From Streptomyces albus subsp. albus (GTDB lineage: Bacteria; Actinomycetota; Actinomycetes; Streptomycetales; Streptomycetaceae), in contig NZ_JOID01000009.1 of NCBI RefSeq assembly GCF_000719865.1, positions 62,001 to 126,000 of the forward strand: a stretch of DNA of 64,000 nt. The letters run 5' to 3'. The first letter of the stretch is position 1, and the number at the start of each line of letters is the position of its first letter. Below the pieces are notes generated by a model. That model searched no databases. It was not told the origin of the DNA and saw nothing but the letters and a program-made list of their open reading frames with translations. The position numbers and the translations under genes were made by a program. Shown piece by piece: positions 53,062 through 61,868 of the stretch.

Positions 53062-53747
53062 TGTGCCTCCCGGCGTTGGGGGCTCCCGGCGCCCGTCGGG
53101 GCGGGGAGCGTGGGCCATGCGGCGGTGCGTGGGCGGTGGGCGTGGGCTGTGGTGCGTGGGCGGTGCACGGTCGGTGCGGTGATCGATATTAGGCAGTCCG
53201 GGCGGCGGGAACCAGCACTTCTTCCGGACTGCTCCGGCGGCTGCGGACCATCCCGGCGCCACCACCTCCGGCGGGCCCGCCGGAGGGCGATCACACCGAG
53301 GTCGTCCCGCGTGCGGGGCGGTACGGCTTCCCCGGAGCCGTCTTCCGGCATGACCGGGGAGCGGCGGCGGGCCCACGCGGGGCCGGGGAAGGGGCGGGAC
53401 CGGGGGCCGGGCGGGGACTGGGACCGAGGTCCGGGGCCGGGACCCGGAGGACGGAGCCGGAGGACGGAGCCGGAGGACGGAGCCGGAGGACGGAGGCCGG
53501 AGGACGGAGGCCGGAGGACGGGGCACCCGGAGCCGGAGGCCGGGGGACGGGGTCGGGGGACGGGAGCCGGGGACAGGAGCCGGAGGCCGGGCCGGGTTGC
53601 CGGGAGTTCGCCCGGCGTTCCCCTTCGCGTCCGCCGGCCGTCGCCCGGGGGTGGGAGTCTCGCCCTTCGGCGTGATTCCACGGGCCCCGGCGGGCGACCG
53701 TGAGCCGCCGGCCTCCCTCTCCGCCTCCGCTCGACTCCAGGTGATCC
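53062..53747. other. Intergenic region with short GA-rich tandem repeats
   Basis: About 690 bases between divergent genes. No supported gene. The part from about 53440 to 53530 repeats a 12-13 bp unit built on AGCCGGAGGACGG about seven times; open frames through it are low-complexity. Confidence 0.6.
53440..53530. repeat. 12-13 bp tandem repeats (CCGGAGGACGGAG)
   Basis: About seven copies of a unit around CCGGAGGACGG separated by AGC or AGG. The purine-rich strand is the + strand. Spacers are absent, so it is not a CRISPR array. Confidence 0.8.
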
Positions 53748-55007
53748 GTGCCCTCCAACGATGTGACGTCCGGCCGCGCCCCCGCACCGCGCCCCGCGGC
53801 AGCCGCAGTCGCCGCCGCGGTGGCGGAGCCCGCCGGGCCGGCGGAGCAGCCCGGCGACCGCGACCCCGGCCCGGACGGGACGACCGCCGCGCCGGCCGAG
53901 GTCACGGCGTCCGCCGTGCCCGGCACGGCTTCCGGCGCACCTGCATCCGCACCCGTGCCCGCCGCCACGCCCCGCGCGCCCCGCGCGCCCCGAGAGCACC
54001 GGTACGACATCGATCTGATCCGGCTGCTCTGCTCCTGCGGCGTGATCCTCGGCCATGTCGGCTCCGCCTTCATCGCCGCCGTGGGCCGCCAGGAGGCCGG
54101 CGGCCCCGCCGCGTACTGGGCGGGCATGAGCGCCGACGCCGTCAGCCGGTTCGCGGTGCCCATGTACTTCGCCATCGCAGGCTGGGCCGTGCTGGTCGGC
54201 GCGCCGCCCCGGGACGGCCGCCGCGTCTGGCAGCGGATCGTCAAGATCGGTGTGCCGCTGGCCGTCTGGACCGCGGTCTACCTCGCCTGGGGGCGGTGGC
54301 GCGGCACCAACGAGGATCCCATCGGCGAGCTGGCGCTGGAGTCCGTCTTCGCCTCCGTCCGGCCCGCGTACCACCTCTGGTACCTCTACACCTATCTGCC
54401 GGTGATCACGCTGCTGGCCTGCGCCGCCCTGGTGCGCTCGGGCCGGCGCCCGTGGGGCCTAGGGGCGGGGCTGCTGGTGCTGGCCGCGGCCCCGCAACTG
54501 ATGGGCGACATCGGGGAGTTCACCGGCTGGGAGATGCCCCGGTTCGGCTGGGGGTTCGTCGTCTACCAGATCGTGTACGCCGTCCTGGGCGCCCTGCTGT
54601 TCGCCCTGCCCGCCGGCGCGCTGGGGAAGCGGCGGACGCCCTGGGTGGTGCTGGCCGTTCTCGCGCTGCTCGGCATCCTCTGGTACCAGCACGCGGTGCA
54701 CTACGTCATCCCCAACGCCCATCTGCTCGTCGCCCTGTTCATGGGCGGGGTGCTGCTGGCCCTGCACCGGATCCGCGTCCCGGAGCGGCTGCGGCCGGCG
54801 CTGGGGCGGCTCGCGGCGGCGGCGTACGGCGCGTATCTGGTGCACGTCCTGGTGATCGACGCGCTGGCGCACCCGTTCGTCTCCGCCGGGCTGGGCCCGC
54901 TCCGCGCCGGCGCGCTCACGGTCGCGCTGACCGCGGCCACCATCGTGCTGTCGTTCGGGACGAGCCTGCTCTGGGGGCGGCTCGGGCTGCGGCGGTGGCT
55001 CGGCTGA
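53748..55007 (+). CDS. Acyltransferase family 3 membrane protein
   Basis: A 419-residue integral membrane O-acyltransferase (acyltransferase_3/OafA type). A disordered Ala/Pro N-terminus (residues 1-82) precedes REHRYDIDLIRLLCSCGVIL, the usual start of the family, and about ten membrane segments. FAVPMYFAIAGWAVLV and YHLWYLYTYLPV carry the conserved pattern. Such enzymes add acetyl or other acyl groups to surface glycans. It precedes two glycan-related genes on the same strand, supporting that role. The GTG at 53748 is the first start in a long open frame; the conserved part begins near residue 83. Confidence 0.87.
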   Translation: MPSNDVTSGRAPAPRPAAAAVAAAVAEPAGPAEQPGDRDPGPDGTTAAPAEVTASAVPGTASGAPASAPVPAATPRAPRAPREHRYDIDLIRLLCSCGVILGHVGSAFIAAVGRQEAGGPAAYWAGMSADAVSRFAVPMYFAIAGWAVLVGAPPRDGRRVWQRIVKIGVPLAVWTAVYLAWGRWRGTNEDPIGELALESVFASVRPAYHLWYLYTYLPVITLLACAALVRSGRRPWGLGAGLLVLAAAPQLMGDIGEFTGWEMPRFGWGFVVYQIVYAVLGALLFALPAGALGKRRTPWVVLAVLALLGILWYQHAVHYVIPNAHLLVALFMGGVLLALHRIRVPERLRPALGRLAAAAYGAYLVHVLVIDALAHPFVSAGLGPLRAGALTVALTAATIVLSFGTSLLWGRLGLRRWLG

Positions 55008-55205
55008 GCCCGCCGCCCGGCGTACGAGCCGCACCGTACGTTCCCGTACGCCTCCGTACGCCCCGCCCCCGGTCACCGCACCCCCGCACCCCCGCACCGA
55101 GCCGACACCCGGCGTTCACCCCGCGCTCCCCCGGAGGCCATCCGGGAGGGCCGCCGTTTCCCCTACCGTCCCGCTGACGACACCCGATCGCGACAAGGCA
55201 GACAG

Positions 55206-56171
55206 GTGACCAAGCTCTCCGTCATAGTTCCCTGCTACAACGTCCAGCAGTACCTGCCGGACACGCTGCGCAGCCTGGCCAACAACGCCGGGGAGCACAT
55301 CGAGTTCATCCTCGTCGACGACCACTCCACCGACGCCACCCCGGAGATCCTCGACCGCGCGCGGCGCGAACTGCCCCGCGCCACGGTCATCCGGCAGCCG
55401 GAGAACGGCGGCATCTCCCGGGCCCGCAACGCCGGGCTGGAGGCGGCGAGCGGACGCTGGATCACCTTCCTCGACGGCGACGACTGGTATGGCCGCGGCT
55501 ATCTCGACGACCTGCTGGCCGCCGCCGAGTCGCTCGGCTGCGACTTCGTCCGCACCGACCACGTCCAGTCCACGGGGAAGGACCGGGTGGTGCGCCGCGC
55601 CCCCGCCTCCCTGCGGAACGCGGCCGGCAGCCCCCGGGACGCCGTCAACCCGCCCCATATGGAGACGATGGTCGACTACCCCTTCGTCTGGGCCGGGATC
55701 TACCACCGCCGGCTGTTCGAACACGGAGCCCTCCGCTTCGACACCGGTCTGCGCACCGCCGAGGACCGCCTGTGGACCTGGCGGCTCTACCTCACCGCCG
55801 AGACCTGCGCGACCGTCGGCCTGCTCGGTGTCTTCTACCGGCGCGGCCTGACCACCTCGCTCACCCAGATCCTCGACGAACGCCAGCTCGACTTCCTCCC
55901 CGCCCACGACGCGATGCTCGACCTCGTGCTGGCCGACCGCGAGCGCGACCGCTTCCTCCCCAAGGTGGTGCGCACCTACTGCGCGCTGATCGCCTTCCAC
56001 CTGTCCAAGGCGCACCGCTACGAGCCCCGGGTGGCGCGGCGGCTGAAGCGCGAGGCCGCCGCCGCGCTGGGCCGGATGCCGGCGGACGTCCTGGAGCGGA
56101 CCCTCGTGGACATGGGCCCCGAACGCGGCAGGCTGCTCGGCGCCCTGCGCCCGGCCGGCAAGGCCGCCTGA
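55206..56171 (+). CDS. Family 2 glycosyltransferase
   Basis: A 321-residue GT-A fold transferase. It begins directly with TKLSVIVPCYNVQQYLPDTL. The nucleotide-binding HIEFILVDDHSTDATPEIL and NGGISRARNAGLEAASGRW and the DxD-type motif WITFLDGDDWYGRGYL are visible. Then come HRRLFEHGALRFDTGLRTAE and DRLWTWRLYLTAE. The protein lacks membrane segments. It is followed two bases after its stop by the polysialyltransferase-like gene, so the two enzymes likely build the same polymer. Confidence 0.92.
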   Translation: MTKLSVIVPCYNVQQYLPDTLRSLANNAGEHIEFILVDDHSTDATPEILDRARRELPRATVIRQPENGGISRARNAGLEAASGRWITFLDGDDWYGRGYLDDLLAAAESLGCDFVRTDHVQSTGKDRVVRRAPASLRNAAGSPRDAVNPPHMETMVDYPFVWAGIYHRRLFEHGALRFDTGLRTAEDRLWTWRLYLTAETCATVGLLGVFYRRGLTTSLTQILDERQLDFLPAHDAMLDLVLADRERDRFLPKVVRTYCALIAFHLSKAHRYEPRVARRLKREAAAALGRMPADVLERTLVDMGPERGRLLGALRPAGKAA

Positions 56172-56172
56172 C

Positions 56173-57762
56173 GTGCGCGCGGGGACGACCGGGCCGGGCG
56201 GGCCGACCGGGCCGGAGAGCACCGGGCCCAAGAACACCGGACCGGAGAGCGCCGGACCGAAGACCACGCAGCTCTTCCAGATCTCCACCCTCTACGGGGC
56301 GGCCACGCTCGTCGCGGCCCTGGAGGGCGGGCAGTTCGGCCCCCGGGAGGACGCCCGCCGGGTGCTGCTCCTCTCCCACAACGCGGCGGTGCCGGAGACG
56401 GCCGTGCGGCTCACGGAGATGCGCGGCTGGGACCGGCTGGCCGCGCGCTTCGACGACATCGTCGACTGGAACGCCGCCATCCGCCCGCACCACCCCAGCA
56501 CATGGTCGCCCGCGGCGAACGACGCCGAGATCTGGCAGCGCCTCTTCCGCCACTCCTGGGGCCTGGGGGACGGACCGGTGGAGCTGGCCGTGGAGTCGGT
56601 GCAGGTCAGCCCGGCCCGCGCGCTCGCCACGATCTTCGCCGAGAGCACCGTCGACGTCTACGCCGACGGCCTGATGAGCTACGGCCCCACCCGCAACCCG
56701 CTGCCCGGCCCCCTCGCCCGCCGCATCCGGCGGCTGCTCCACCCGGACCTGGTGCCGGGGCTGCGGCCGCTGCTGCTCTCCGAGTACGGGGTGCCGGCCG
56801 AACTGGTGCCCACCGAGGCGCTGAAGAAGGTGATCGAGGAACTCCGCGGTACGGAGCGGCCGGAGGCGGCGGCCCCGGAAGCCACCGGTCGGGAAACCCT
56901 CAACGCCCCGGAGGATCCCGCCCCGTCGGACGGCGGTCCGGCCGGGGAGCCGGCCCCGGGCGCCCCCACGGCCGTCCTCCTGGGCCAGTACCTCGCCGCC
57001 CTGGACATCCTCACCCCCGCCGAGGAGGAGGCGCTGCACGAGCGGATGCTGCGCGGGGCCGCCGCGGCCGGGCACCGCTCCGTGCTGTTCAAGCCCCACC
57101 CCACGGCACCGGCCCGCTACTCCCGGGCCCTGGAGAAGGCCGCCGCCGAGGCCGGGGTGCGGCTGGCCGTCACCGACACCCCGATGCTCGCCGAGGAGTT
57201 GTTCCGGGGCGGTGAACTCCGGCTGGTGGTGGGCTGTTTCTCCACGGCGATGTTCACCGCCGCCGTCTGCTACGGCATCCCGGTCGCCCGGGTCGGCACG
57301 GAGCTGCTGCTGGAACGGATCACCCCGTACGAGAACAGCAACCGCGTCCCGCTGACGATCACCGATCAACTGGTCCCGGAGATCGGCGCGTTCGCGGAGA
57401 CAGCGGTGGCCGCGGCGGCGGGGCCGGCGGCCGGACCACCGGGCGCGCGCCCGGAAGGCCGGGACGTGGCCGCGCTGACACCCCTCATCCGCACCGTCGG
57501 GTTCTGCATGCGCCCGGAGGCGTACCCGTGGCTGCGCGCGGAGAGCGCGGCCTGGCTGGAGGCCCGGCTCGGGGAGGACGGCCGGCTCGGAGAGGACGTC
57601 CGGCGGTACTTCAAGCGCCGCCGGCTGACCGCCCTCGGTCTGCCCGGGAAGGCGGAGCACTCCTGGCCGGGCCGGCAACTGCGCCGCGCCGCCAAGGCGC
57701 CCGGGGTGAAGCGACTGGCCCGGGCGGCCCGCTCGGCACGGGGGCGCCGGCCCCGGCCGTAG
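56173..57762 (+). CDS. Polysialyltransferase-family (CAZy GT38-like) protein
   Basis: A 529-residue cytosolic glycosyltransferase related to alpha-2,8-polysialyltransferases. It has TQLFQISTLYGAATLVAAL at the N-terminus of the domain, RVLLLSHNAAVPE, ESTVDVYADGLMSYGPT, then SVLFKPHPTAPARYSR and LVVGCFSTAMFTAAVCYG, which match the HP and S/T motifs of the family. The first 30 residues are Gly/Pro/Thr repeats. It starts with GTG immediately after the GT2 stop. Despite the family name, actinobacterial members need not use sialic acid; no sialate synthesis genes are in the window. Confidence 0.82.
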   Translation: MRAGTTGPGGPTGPESTGPKNTGPESAGPKTTQLFQISTLYGAATLVAALEGGQFGPREDARRVLLLSHNAAVPETAVRLTEMRGWDRLAARFDDIVDWNAAIRPHHPSTWSPAANDAEIWQRLFRHSWGLGDGPVELAVESVQVSPARALATIFAESTVDVYADGLMSYGPTRNPLPGPLARRIRRLLHPDLVPGLRPLLLSEYGVPAELVPTEALKKVIEELRGTERPEAAAPEATGRETLNAPEDPAPSDGGPAGEPAPGAPTAVLLGQYLAALDILTPAEEEALHERMLRGAAAAGHRSVLFKPHPTAPARYSRALEKAAAEAGVRLAVTDTPMLAEELFRGGELRLVVGCFSTAMFTAAVCYGIPVARVGTELLLERITPYENSNRVPLTITDQLVPEIGAFAETAVAAAAGPAAGPPGARPEGRDVAALTPLIRTVGFCMRPEAYPWLRAESAAWLEARLGEDGRLGEDVRRYFKRRRLTALGLPGKAEHSWPGRQLRRAAKAPGVKRLARAARSARGRRPRP

Positions 57763-58201
57763 CGGCGCCGCACCGGCGGGCGAGGCAGCACCCGGGCGCG
57801 CGCCGCGCCGGGCCCCGCCCCGCCGGACTCCGCCCTACCGGTACCGCAGCCGGGCGTTGACAGCCGCGGAAGCACAGCCGGAATCCGAACCGGAACCGGG
57901 AACGCGAACGGATCGGCTCCGCACGGCACTTCCCTCACGGCCAGGACGGGGGCCGACGGGCCCCTCAGTACACCGCGGACGCACAGGACGCATACCTCCG
58001 CCCGGTGCTGCCTGCCGCCCGCACCGGGCGGGCAGAGGCCACCGGCTCCCGTGTCCGGTCCCGGCCCGGGCGCGGGGGGGGTGGGATACGGGTGGGGTGC
58101 GGCCGGGTGCGACGCGGCCGGATGGCCGGGTGCGACGCCGTCCGGCACGAACCGGGCGGGCAGGGCACGGCCCCACGCACCGCCCCGCCGCCCCGACGCG
58201 C
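57763..58201. other. Intergenic region with a G-rich run
   Basis: About 440 bases between convergent genes. No gene or clear hairpin terminator is seen. The + strand has G-runs between about 58070 and 58110 (GCGGGGGGGGTGGGATACGG, then GTGGGG) that could form a G-quadruplex. Confidence 0.5.
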
Positions 58202-59794
58202 TCAGCCGAGCCGCACCTGCCGCTGGCGGTCGAGCACGCGGCGCAGTTCGCCGGCCATCGGGTGGTACGGCCCGTACATCCGCTCCACGTCACCCAGCAG
58301 CCGCGACTGCGTCTCGTGCGCCTCGCGGTGGGCACCCACCGCGTGCAGCAGGGCGCCGATGCGGGAGCGGATCTCCAGCGGGAGGGCGGGTCCGGCGGTG
58401 GCGTCCTGCTCGAAGTACGGCAGGACGGCGCGGTATTCGGCGATGGCGGCGGACGCCTCGCCGAGCTGCTCCAGGCACTGCGCGGCCTCGTAGCGGAACT
58501 GCAGCGCCTCGCGGTGGGCGGCCGGACCCGACCCGCCCGAGGTCTCGGCGGCGAGCCGGCGCAGTTCGGGCAGGGCGCGGCGGTACTGGCCGTCGTCGAG
58601 GAGCGTGGCGGCGTACTGCTTGCGCAGGCTGCGGACGACGGGCGAGTGCTCGCCGTGGTGCGCGACGGCGAGCGGGAGGACGGAGCCGAGGACGTCCACG
58701 GCCTGGGTGAGACGGCCCGCGTCCAGCAGCCGCTTCACCTCCTCGACGGCGTCGGCGATGGCGGTGCGGCCGGTGCGCTGCGGGGCCGGTGCGCCGCCGG
58801 GCGCGCTGCGCGGGTCGGGAATCGCGGCGGCGGGCGCGGGCATCACGGCCGGCGGGGCGGGGAGCGCGCCGGCCCGGTCGGGCCACGGGGCGTGCGGGCG
58901 GAGGAAGGGGCGGGTGGGGTCGAGCGGTCCGGGCGGACCCGCCGGCGCCGGGGAGCCGGGGGACGGCAGCAGCGGCACCAGGGCCTGGTAGACCTCCTGG
59001 GCCTCGGACGGCCGGTGCCGCGGGTCCTTGGCCAGCAGCCGCAGCACCAGCGCCTCCAGCGGCTCCGGGACCTCGGCGCGCAGCTGGCGCACCGGCACGG
59101 GAGCGTCGTAGAGGTGGCGGTGGAGCACCCCGAGCGAGGTGGACGCCTGGAAGGGGACCTGGCCGCTGAGCAGTTCGTGCAGCAGCACCCCGAGGGCGTA
59201 GAGGTCGGTGTACGGGCCGACGGCGCCGCCCATGGCCTGCTCCGGCGCCATGTACGCCGGGCTGCCGATGGGGGAGCCGGTGTGGGTGAGGCGGGTGGTG
59301 TCGGTGTCGACGGCGGCGGCGATGCCGAGGTCGAGGACGCAGACCGTGCCGTCCTGACGGAGCATCACGTTTCGTGGTTTGAGGTCGCGGTGCACGATGG
59401 GCGCCGCGTGCACGGCGGAGAGCACGGCGCAGAGCTGGGCGGCCACGGAGGCGGCCCACTGCCAGGGGTACGGCTCGTGCTCGGCGAGGTGGTCGCCGAG
59501 GTCGGCGCCGTCGATGTGCTGCATGACGAGGTAGAGGTCCTCGCCGTCGCTGCCCGCGTCGTGGACCGTGACCAGCCCGGGGTGGTCCACCCGGGCCGTG
59601 ACCCGGCACTCGCGGAGGAAGCGGCGGCGCATCTCCTCGGCCTCCGGGGCCCCCGCCATGCGGTCGGGGCGGAGCAGCTTCACCGCGATCCGGCGGTCCA
59701 GGCGCCGGTCGTAGCCCATCCACACCTGGCCCATGCCGCCCTGGCCGAGCAGCGTGGAGAGTTCGTAACGCTCCGCGATCACACGGCCGTTCAC
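58202..59794 (-). CDS. Serine/threonine protein kinase with TPR-like C-terminal domain
   Basis: A 530-residue Hanks-type kinase. The glycine loop is LLGQGGMGQVWMG, the ATP lysine is in RRIAVKLLRPDR, the catalytic loop is IVHRDLKPRNVML, the Mg motif is DLG in VLDLGIAAAVD in place of DFG, and GSPAYMAPEQAMG follows. After a proline-rich linker (residues 285-355) the C-terminal 175 residues form helical repeats (YRRALPELRRLAAET, ALQFRYEAAQCLEQLGEA). No membrane helix or PASTA domain is present, so the kinase is cytosolic. The GTG start at 59794 overlaps the stop of the membrane-protein gene by 4 bases. Confidence 0.93.
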   Translation of the reverse strand: MNGRVIAERYELSTLLGQGGMGQVWMGYDRRLDRRIAVKLLRPDRMAGAPEAEEMRRRFLRECRVTARVDHPGLVTVHDAGSDGEDLYLVMQHIDGADLGDHLAEHEPYPWQWAASVAAQLCAVLSAVHAAPIVHRDLKPRNVMLRQDGTVCVLDLGIAAAVDTDTTRLTHTGSPIGSPAYMAPEQAMGGAVGPYTDLYALGVLLHELLSGQVPFQASTSLGVLHRHLYDAPVPVRQLRAEVPEPLEALVLRLLAKDPRHRPSEAQEVYQALVPLLPSPGSPAPAGPPGPLDPTRPFLRPHAPWPDRAGALPAPPAVMPAPAAAIPDPRSAPGGAPAPQRTGRTAIADAVEEVKRLLDAGRLTQAVDVLGSVLPLAVAHHGEHSPVVRSLRKQYAATLLDDGQYRRALPELRRLAAETSGGSGPAAHREALQFRYEAAQCLEQLGEASAAIAEYRAVLPYFEQDATAGPALPLEIRSRIGALLHAVGAHREAHETQSRLLGDVERMYGPYHPMAGELRRVLDRQRQVRLG

Positions 59795-60543
59795 CGCGGG
59801 CCGCCCCCTTCGCCGCCGGCGCCGCCCTCTTCCCTGCGGAGCAGGTCGCTGAGTTCGTCCAGCTCGGCACGGACGCGGTGGATGCGCTGGGGCTGCGGGC
59901 GGCCGGCCGGGGACCCCTGCGGATACGGCTCGCCCGCCCCGGGCGCGGTCGCCGGCGGCGGGCCCTGCGGGGGCGCGGCGGAGCCGGGGGCCGCGGGGCC
60001 GGAGGTAGCGTGCGGCTGCGGCTGCGGCTGCGGGAAGCCGTACGCGGGCATACCGGGCGGGGACTGCTGCTGTTGCCGCGGAAGCTGCTGCTGCGCCGGG
60101 ATGGCGCCCGGACGGGTGGGCATCCCGGCGGCCGGATACGTCTGTGCCCCCGGCCCGGCCGGGCCGTAGGGGCCGGGACCGGCGAGTCCGCCGGTCCCGG
60201 CCACCGCGACGGGCCGCCGGTGGTACTGGATGTCGGCGATGAGGAAGTGGGTGACGACGCCGACGGCCATGGCCAGCAGACCGACGGTCGCGACATCCGT
60301 CCGCCAGTCCGTCTCCGGGTAGACGTCGATGATCACGAACCACGCGATCGTCAGCAGCAGCACCACCCAGAACAGCGCCCAGTCCAGCGCCTTGCGGCGG
60401 AGGATGGCGATCCGCAGCATGGCCACCCACGCCAGCATCCCGAACAGCAGCAGCGTCACCGCCACGAAGAGGACCCGCAGCGCGATCACGTTCCCCCCGT
60501 CCGGGGGGCGTGGCTGCGGCGGCACGGGAACGGGGCCGTACAT
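59791..60543 (-). CDS. Membrane protein co-translated with the Ser/Thr kinase
   Basis: A 250-residue protein with three membrane segments at about residues 19-42, 53-73 and 85-104 (VLFVAVTLLLFGMLAWVAML, FWVVLLLTIAWFVIIDVYPE, VATVGLLAMAVGVVTHFL). A Pro/Gln/Gly-rich cytoplasmic tail follows, ending in a charged helix RVRAELDELSDLLRREE. The ATG at 60543 follows AGGAG. Its stop overlaps the kinase start, so it is probably the kinase's membrane anchor or sensor and a likely substrate. The family is otherwise unknown to me. Confidence 0.8.
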   Translation of the reverse strand: MYGPVPVPPQPRPPDGGNVIALRVLFVAVTLLLFGMLAWVAMLRIAILRRKALDWALFWVVLLLTIAWFVIIDVYPETDWRTDVATVGLLAMAVGVVTHFLIADIQYHRRPVAVAGTGGLAGPGPYGPAGPGAQTYPAAGMPTRPGAIPAQQQLPRQQQQSPPGMPAYGFPQPQPQPHATSGPAAPGSAAPPQGPPPATAPGAGEPYPQGSPAGRPQPQRIHRVRAELDELSDLLRREEGGAGGEGGGPR

Positions 60544-60907
60544 GAATGCTCCTGGGGAACGGGTGCCGGGAAGCGGCTCAAATTGAGCGTATACGTGGAC
60601 TCCGACAGCGCGGCACCGGTTGTACAGATCCGGCTCACGATCCGGTCACGGCTGTGACGTTCCCGGGACGAAGGGGCACCGCGCGCGCCGGACGGACGGG
60701 CAGACCGGCGCGCACGCGGGGCCCTCCGCCCCTGCCCTCCGCCCCTCCTCCGGCACTCGGCCTTCGGAAGAAGCGCGGTCGACGCCGGCCACACGACGGA
60801 GAAGCAACGGAACAGTTACAGAGATTGACTGCGTTCACAGTCACCTGTTCTGATGACACCACCGCTTGACGAGCGATCAGCGTCTCGTCGTGTTGAAAGG
60901 TGTCCCC
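60544..60907. promoter_or_regulatory. Divergent promoter region between the kinase operon and the DUF4352 gene
   Basis: About 360 bases with no gene. A possible rightward -35 box TTGACT lies at 60825-60830. Nested inverted repeats surround it: GAACAG (60810-60815) with CTGTTC (60845-60850), and GACTG (60827-60831) with CAGTC (60838-60842). They could form a regulatory site or stem for the DUF4352 gene. Confidence 0.4.
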
Positions 60908-61738
60908 ATGTCCCAGCAGATGTACGGACCGCCACCGCAGATGGGCGCCCCCGTGCCGCCGCTGCCGCCCCGCAACGGGCTCGGCACCGCGGCCCTGGTC
61001 CTCGGCCTCGTCGGCCTCGTCATGGGCGTCATCCCGTTCATGTTCTGGCTCGGCGCGATCCTCGGCATCATCGCCCTGGCCCTGGGACTGACCGGGCGCG
61101 GCAAGGCCAAGCGCGGTGAGGCGACCAACAAGGGCATGGCCACCGCGGGCGCGGTCCTCGGCCCGGTCGCCGTGGTGCTGTCGGTCGTCATGGGCGTGGT
61201 CACCGTCATGGCGGTCGACGACGCGGTGGACGAGATCAACAAGTCGGTCTCGGACACCAGGGGCAAGGGCGCCACCGCCAAGGACGGCGGAAGCGGCGGC
61301 AAGGACAAGGCCGGGGACGACGCGGCCGGTTCGGACGCCGCGGACGCGGAGACCTACAAGGCCGGTGACACGGTGATCTACGACGACGGCGTCCAGGTGA
61401 CCGTCTCACAGCACACCGCCTACTCGCCCGGCGAGTACTCCGTCGGCCACAAGAAGGGCAACAAGGCCTACAAGGTCACGGTGACCGTCGTGAACAAGGG
61501 CAAGGAGAAGTTCGACACCGCTCTCCTCACCGTCGACGCGCGGGCCGGCAAGGACGGCAAGACCGCCGAGAGCATCTTCGACGACAAGGTCGGCGAGGGC
61601 TTCAACGGCACGGTCGTGCCCGGCAAGACGGCCTCGGCGGAGTTCGCCTTCGACGCCCCGGCCGACGCGAAGACCCTGGAGGTCGAGGTCAGCCCGGGCT
61701 GGTCGTACAACAGCAGCCACTGGAACCTGAAGCTCTGA
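60908..61738 (+). CDS. DUF4190/DUF4352 membrane-anchored surface protein
   Basis: A 276-residue protein. A Pro-rich N-terminus (MYGPPPQMGAPVPPLPPRNG) precedes two membrane segments at about 25-60 (DUF4190-like, ALVLGLVGLVMGVIPFMFWL) and another at about 75-102. A Gly/Lys/Asp-rich linker leads to an extracellular DUF4352 immunoglobulin-like domain (residues 155-276: DTVIYDDGVQVTVSQHTAYS, AYKVTVTVVNKGKEKFD). DUF4352 proteins are cell-envelope proteins of uncertain role. GAAAGGTG precedes the ATG. Its N-terminal MYGP motif resembles that of the divergent membrane protein. Confidence 0.88.
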   Translation: MSQQMYGPPPQMGAPVPPLPPRNGLGTAALVLGLVGLVMGVIPFMFWLGAILGIIALALGLTGRGKAKRGEATNKGMATAGAVLGPVAVVLSVVMGVVTVMAVDDAVDEINKSVSDTRGKGATAKDGGSGGKDKAGDDAAGSDAADAETYKAGDTVIYDDGVQVTVSQHTAYSPGEYSVGHKKGNKAYKVTVTVVNKGKEKFDTALLTVDARAGKDGKTAESIFDDKVGEGFNGTVVPGKTASAEFAFDAPADAKTLEVEVSPGWSYNSSHWNLKL

Positions 61739-61761
61739 TTCCCCGTCCACCACGCCCTCGG

Positions 61762-61815
61762 GACGACCGGGACGACCGGGACGACCGGGACGACCGGGAC
61801 GACCGGGACGACCCG
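61762..61815. repeat. 9-bp tandem repeats (GGGACGACC)
   Basis: Six copies of GGGACGACC follow each other exactly between the DUF4352 stop and the terminator palindrome. There is no coding frame of interest; it is a simple repeat likely to vary between strains. Confidence 0.85.
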
Positions 61816-61835
61816 GAGGCCCGAGCGGGGCAGCC

Positions 61836-61859
61836 GGGGCCGGGGCCGGCCCCGGCCCC
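61836..61859. terminator. 24-bp palindromic terminator
   Basis: GGGGCCGGGGCC followed directly by GGCCCCGGCCCC forms a perfect palindrome between convergent genes (stops at 61738 and 61869). Confidence 0.7.
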
Positions 61860-61868
61860 ACCGCGGGA

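Noticed and set aside
57857-60169. A 770-codon plus-strand frame opposite the kinase gene
   Set aside because: Shadow frame rich in Gly/Arg/Val with no domain. The minus strand has full kinase motifs and overlapping start and stop codons.
61762-61815. Possible CRISPR array
   Set aside because: The 9-bp units are adjacent with no spacers. The same applies to the repeats at 625-720, 53440-53530 and 62841-62878, and no cas gene is present.
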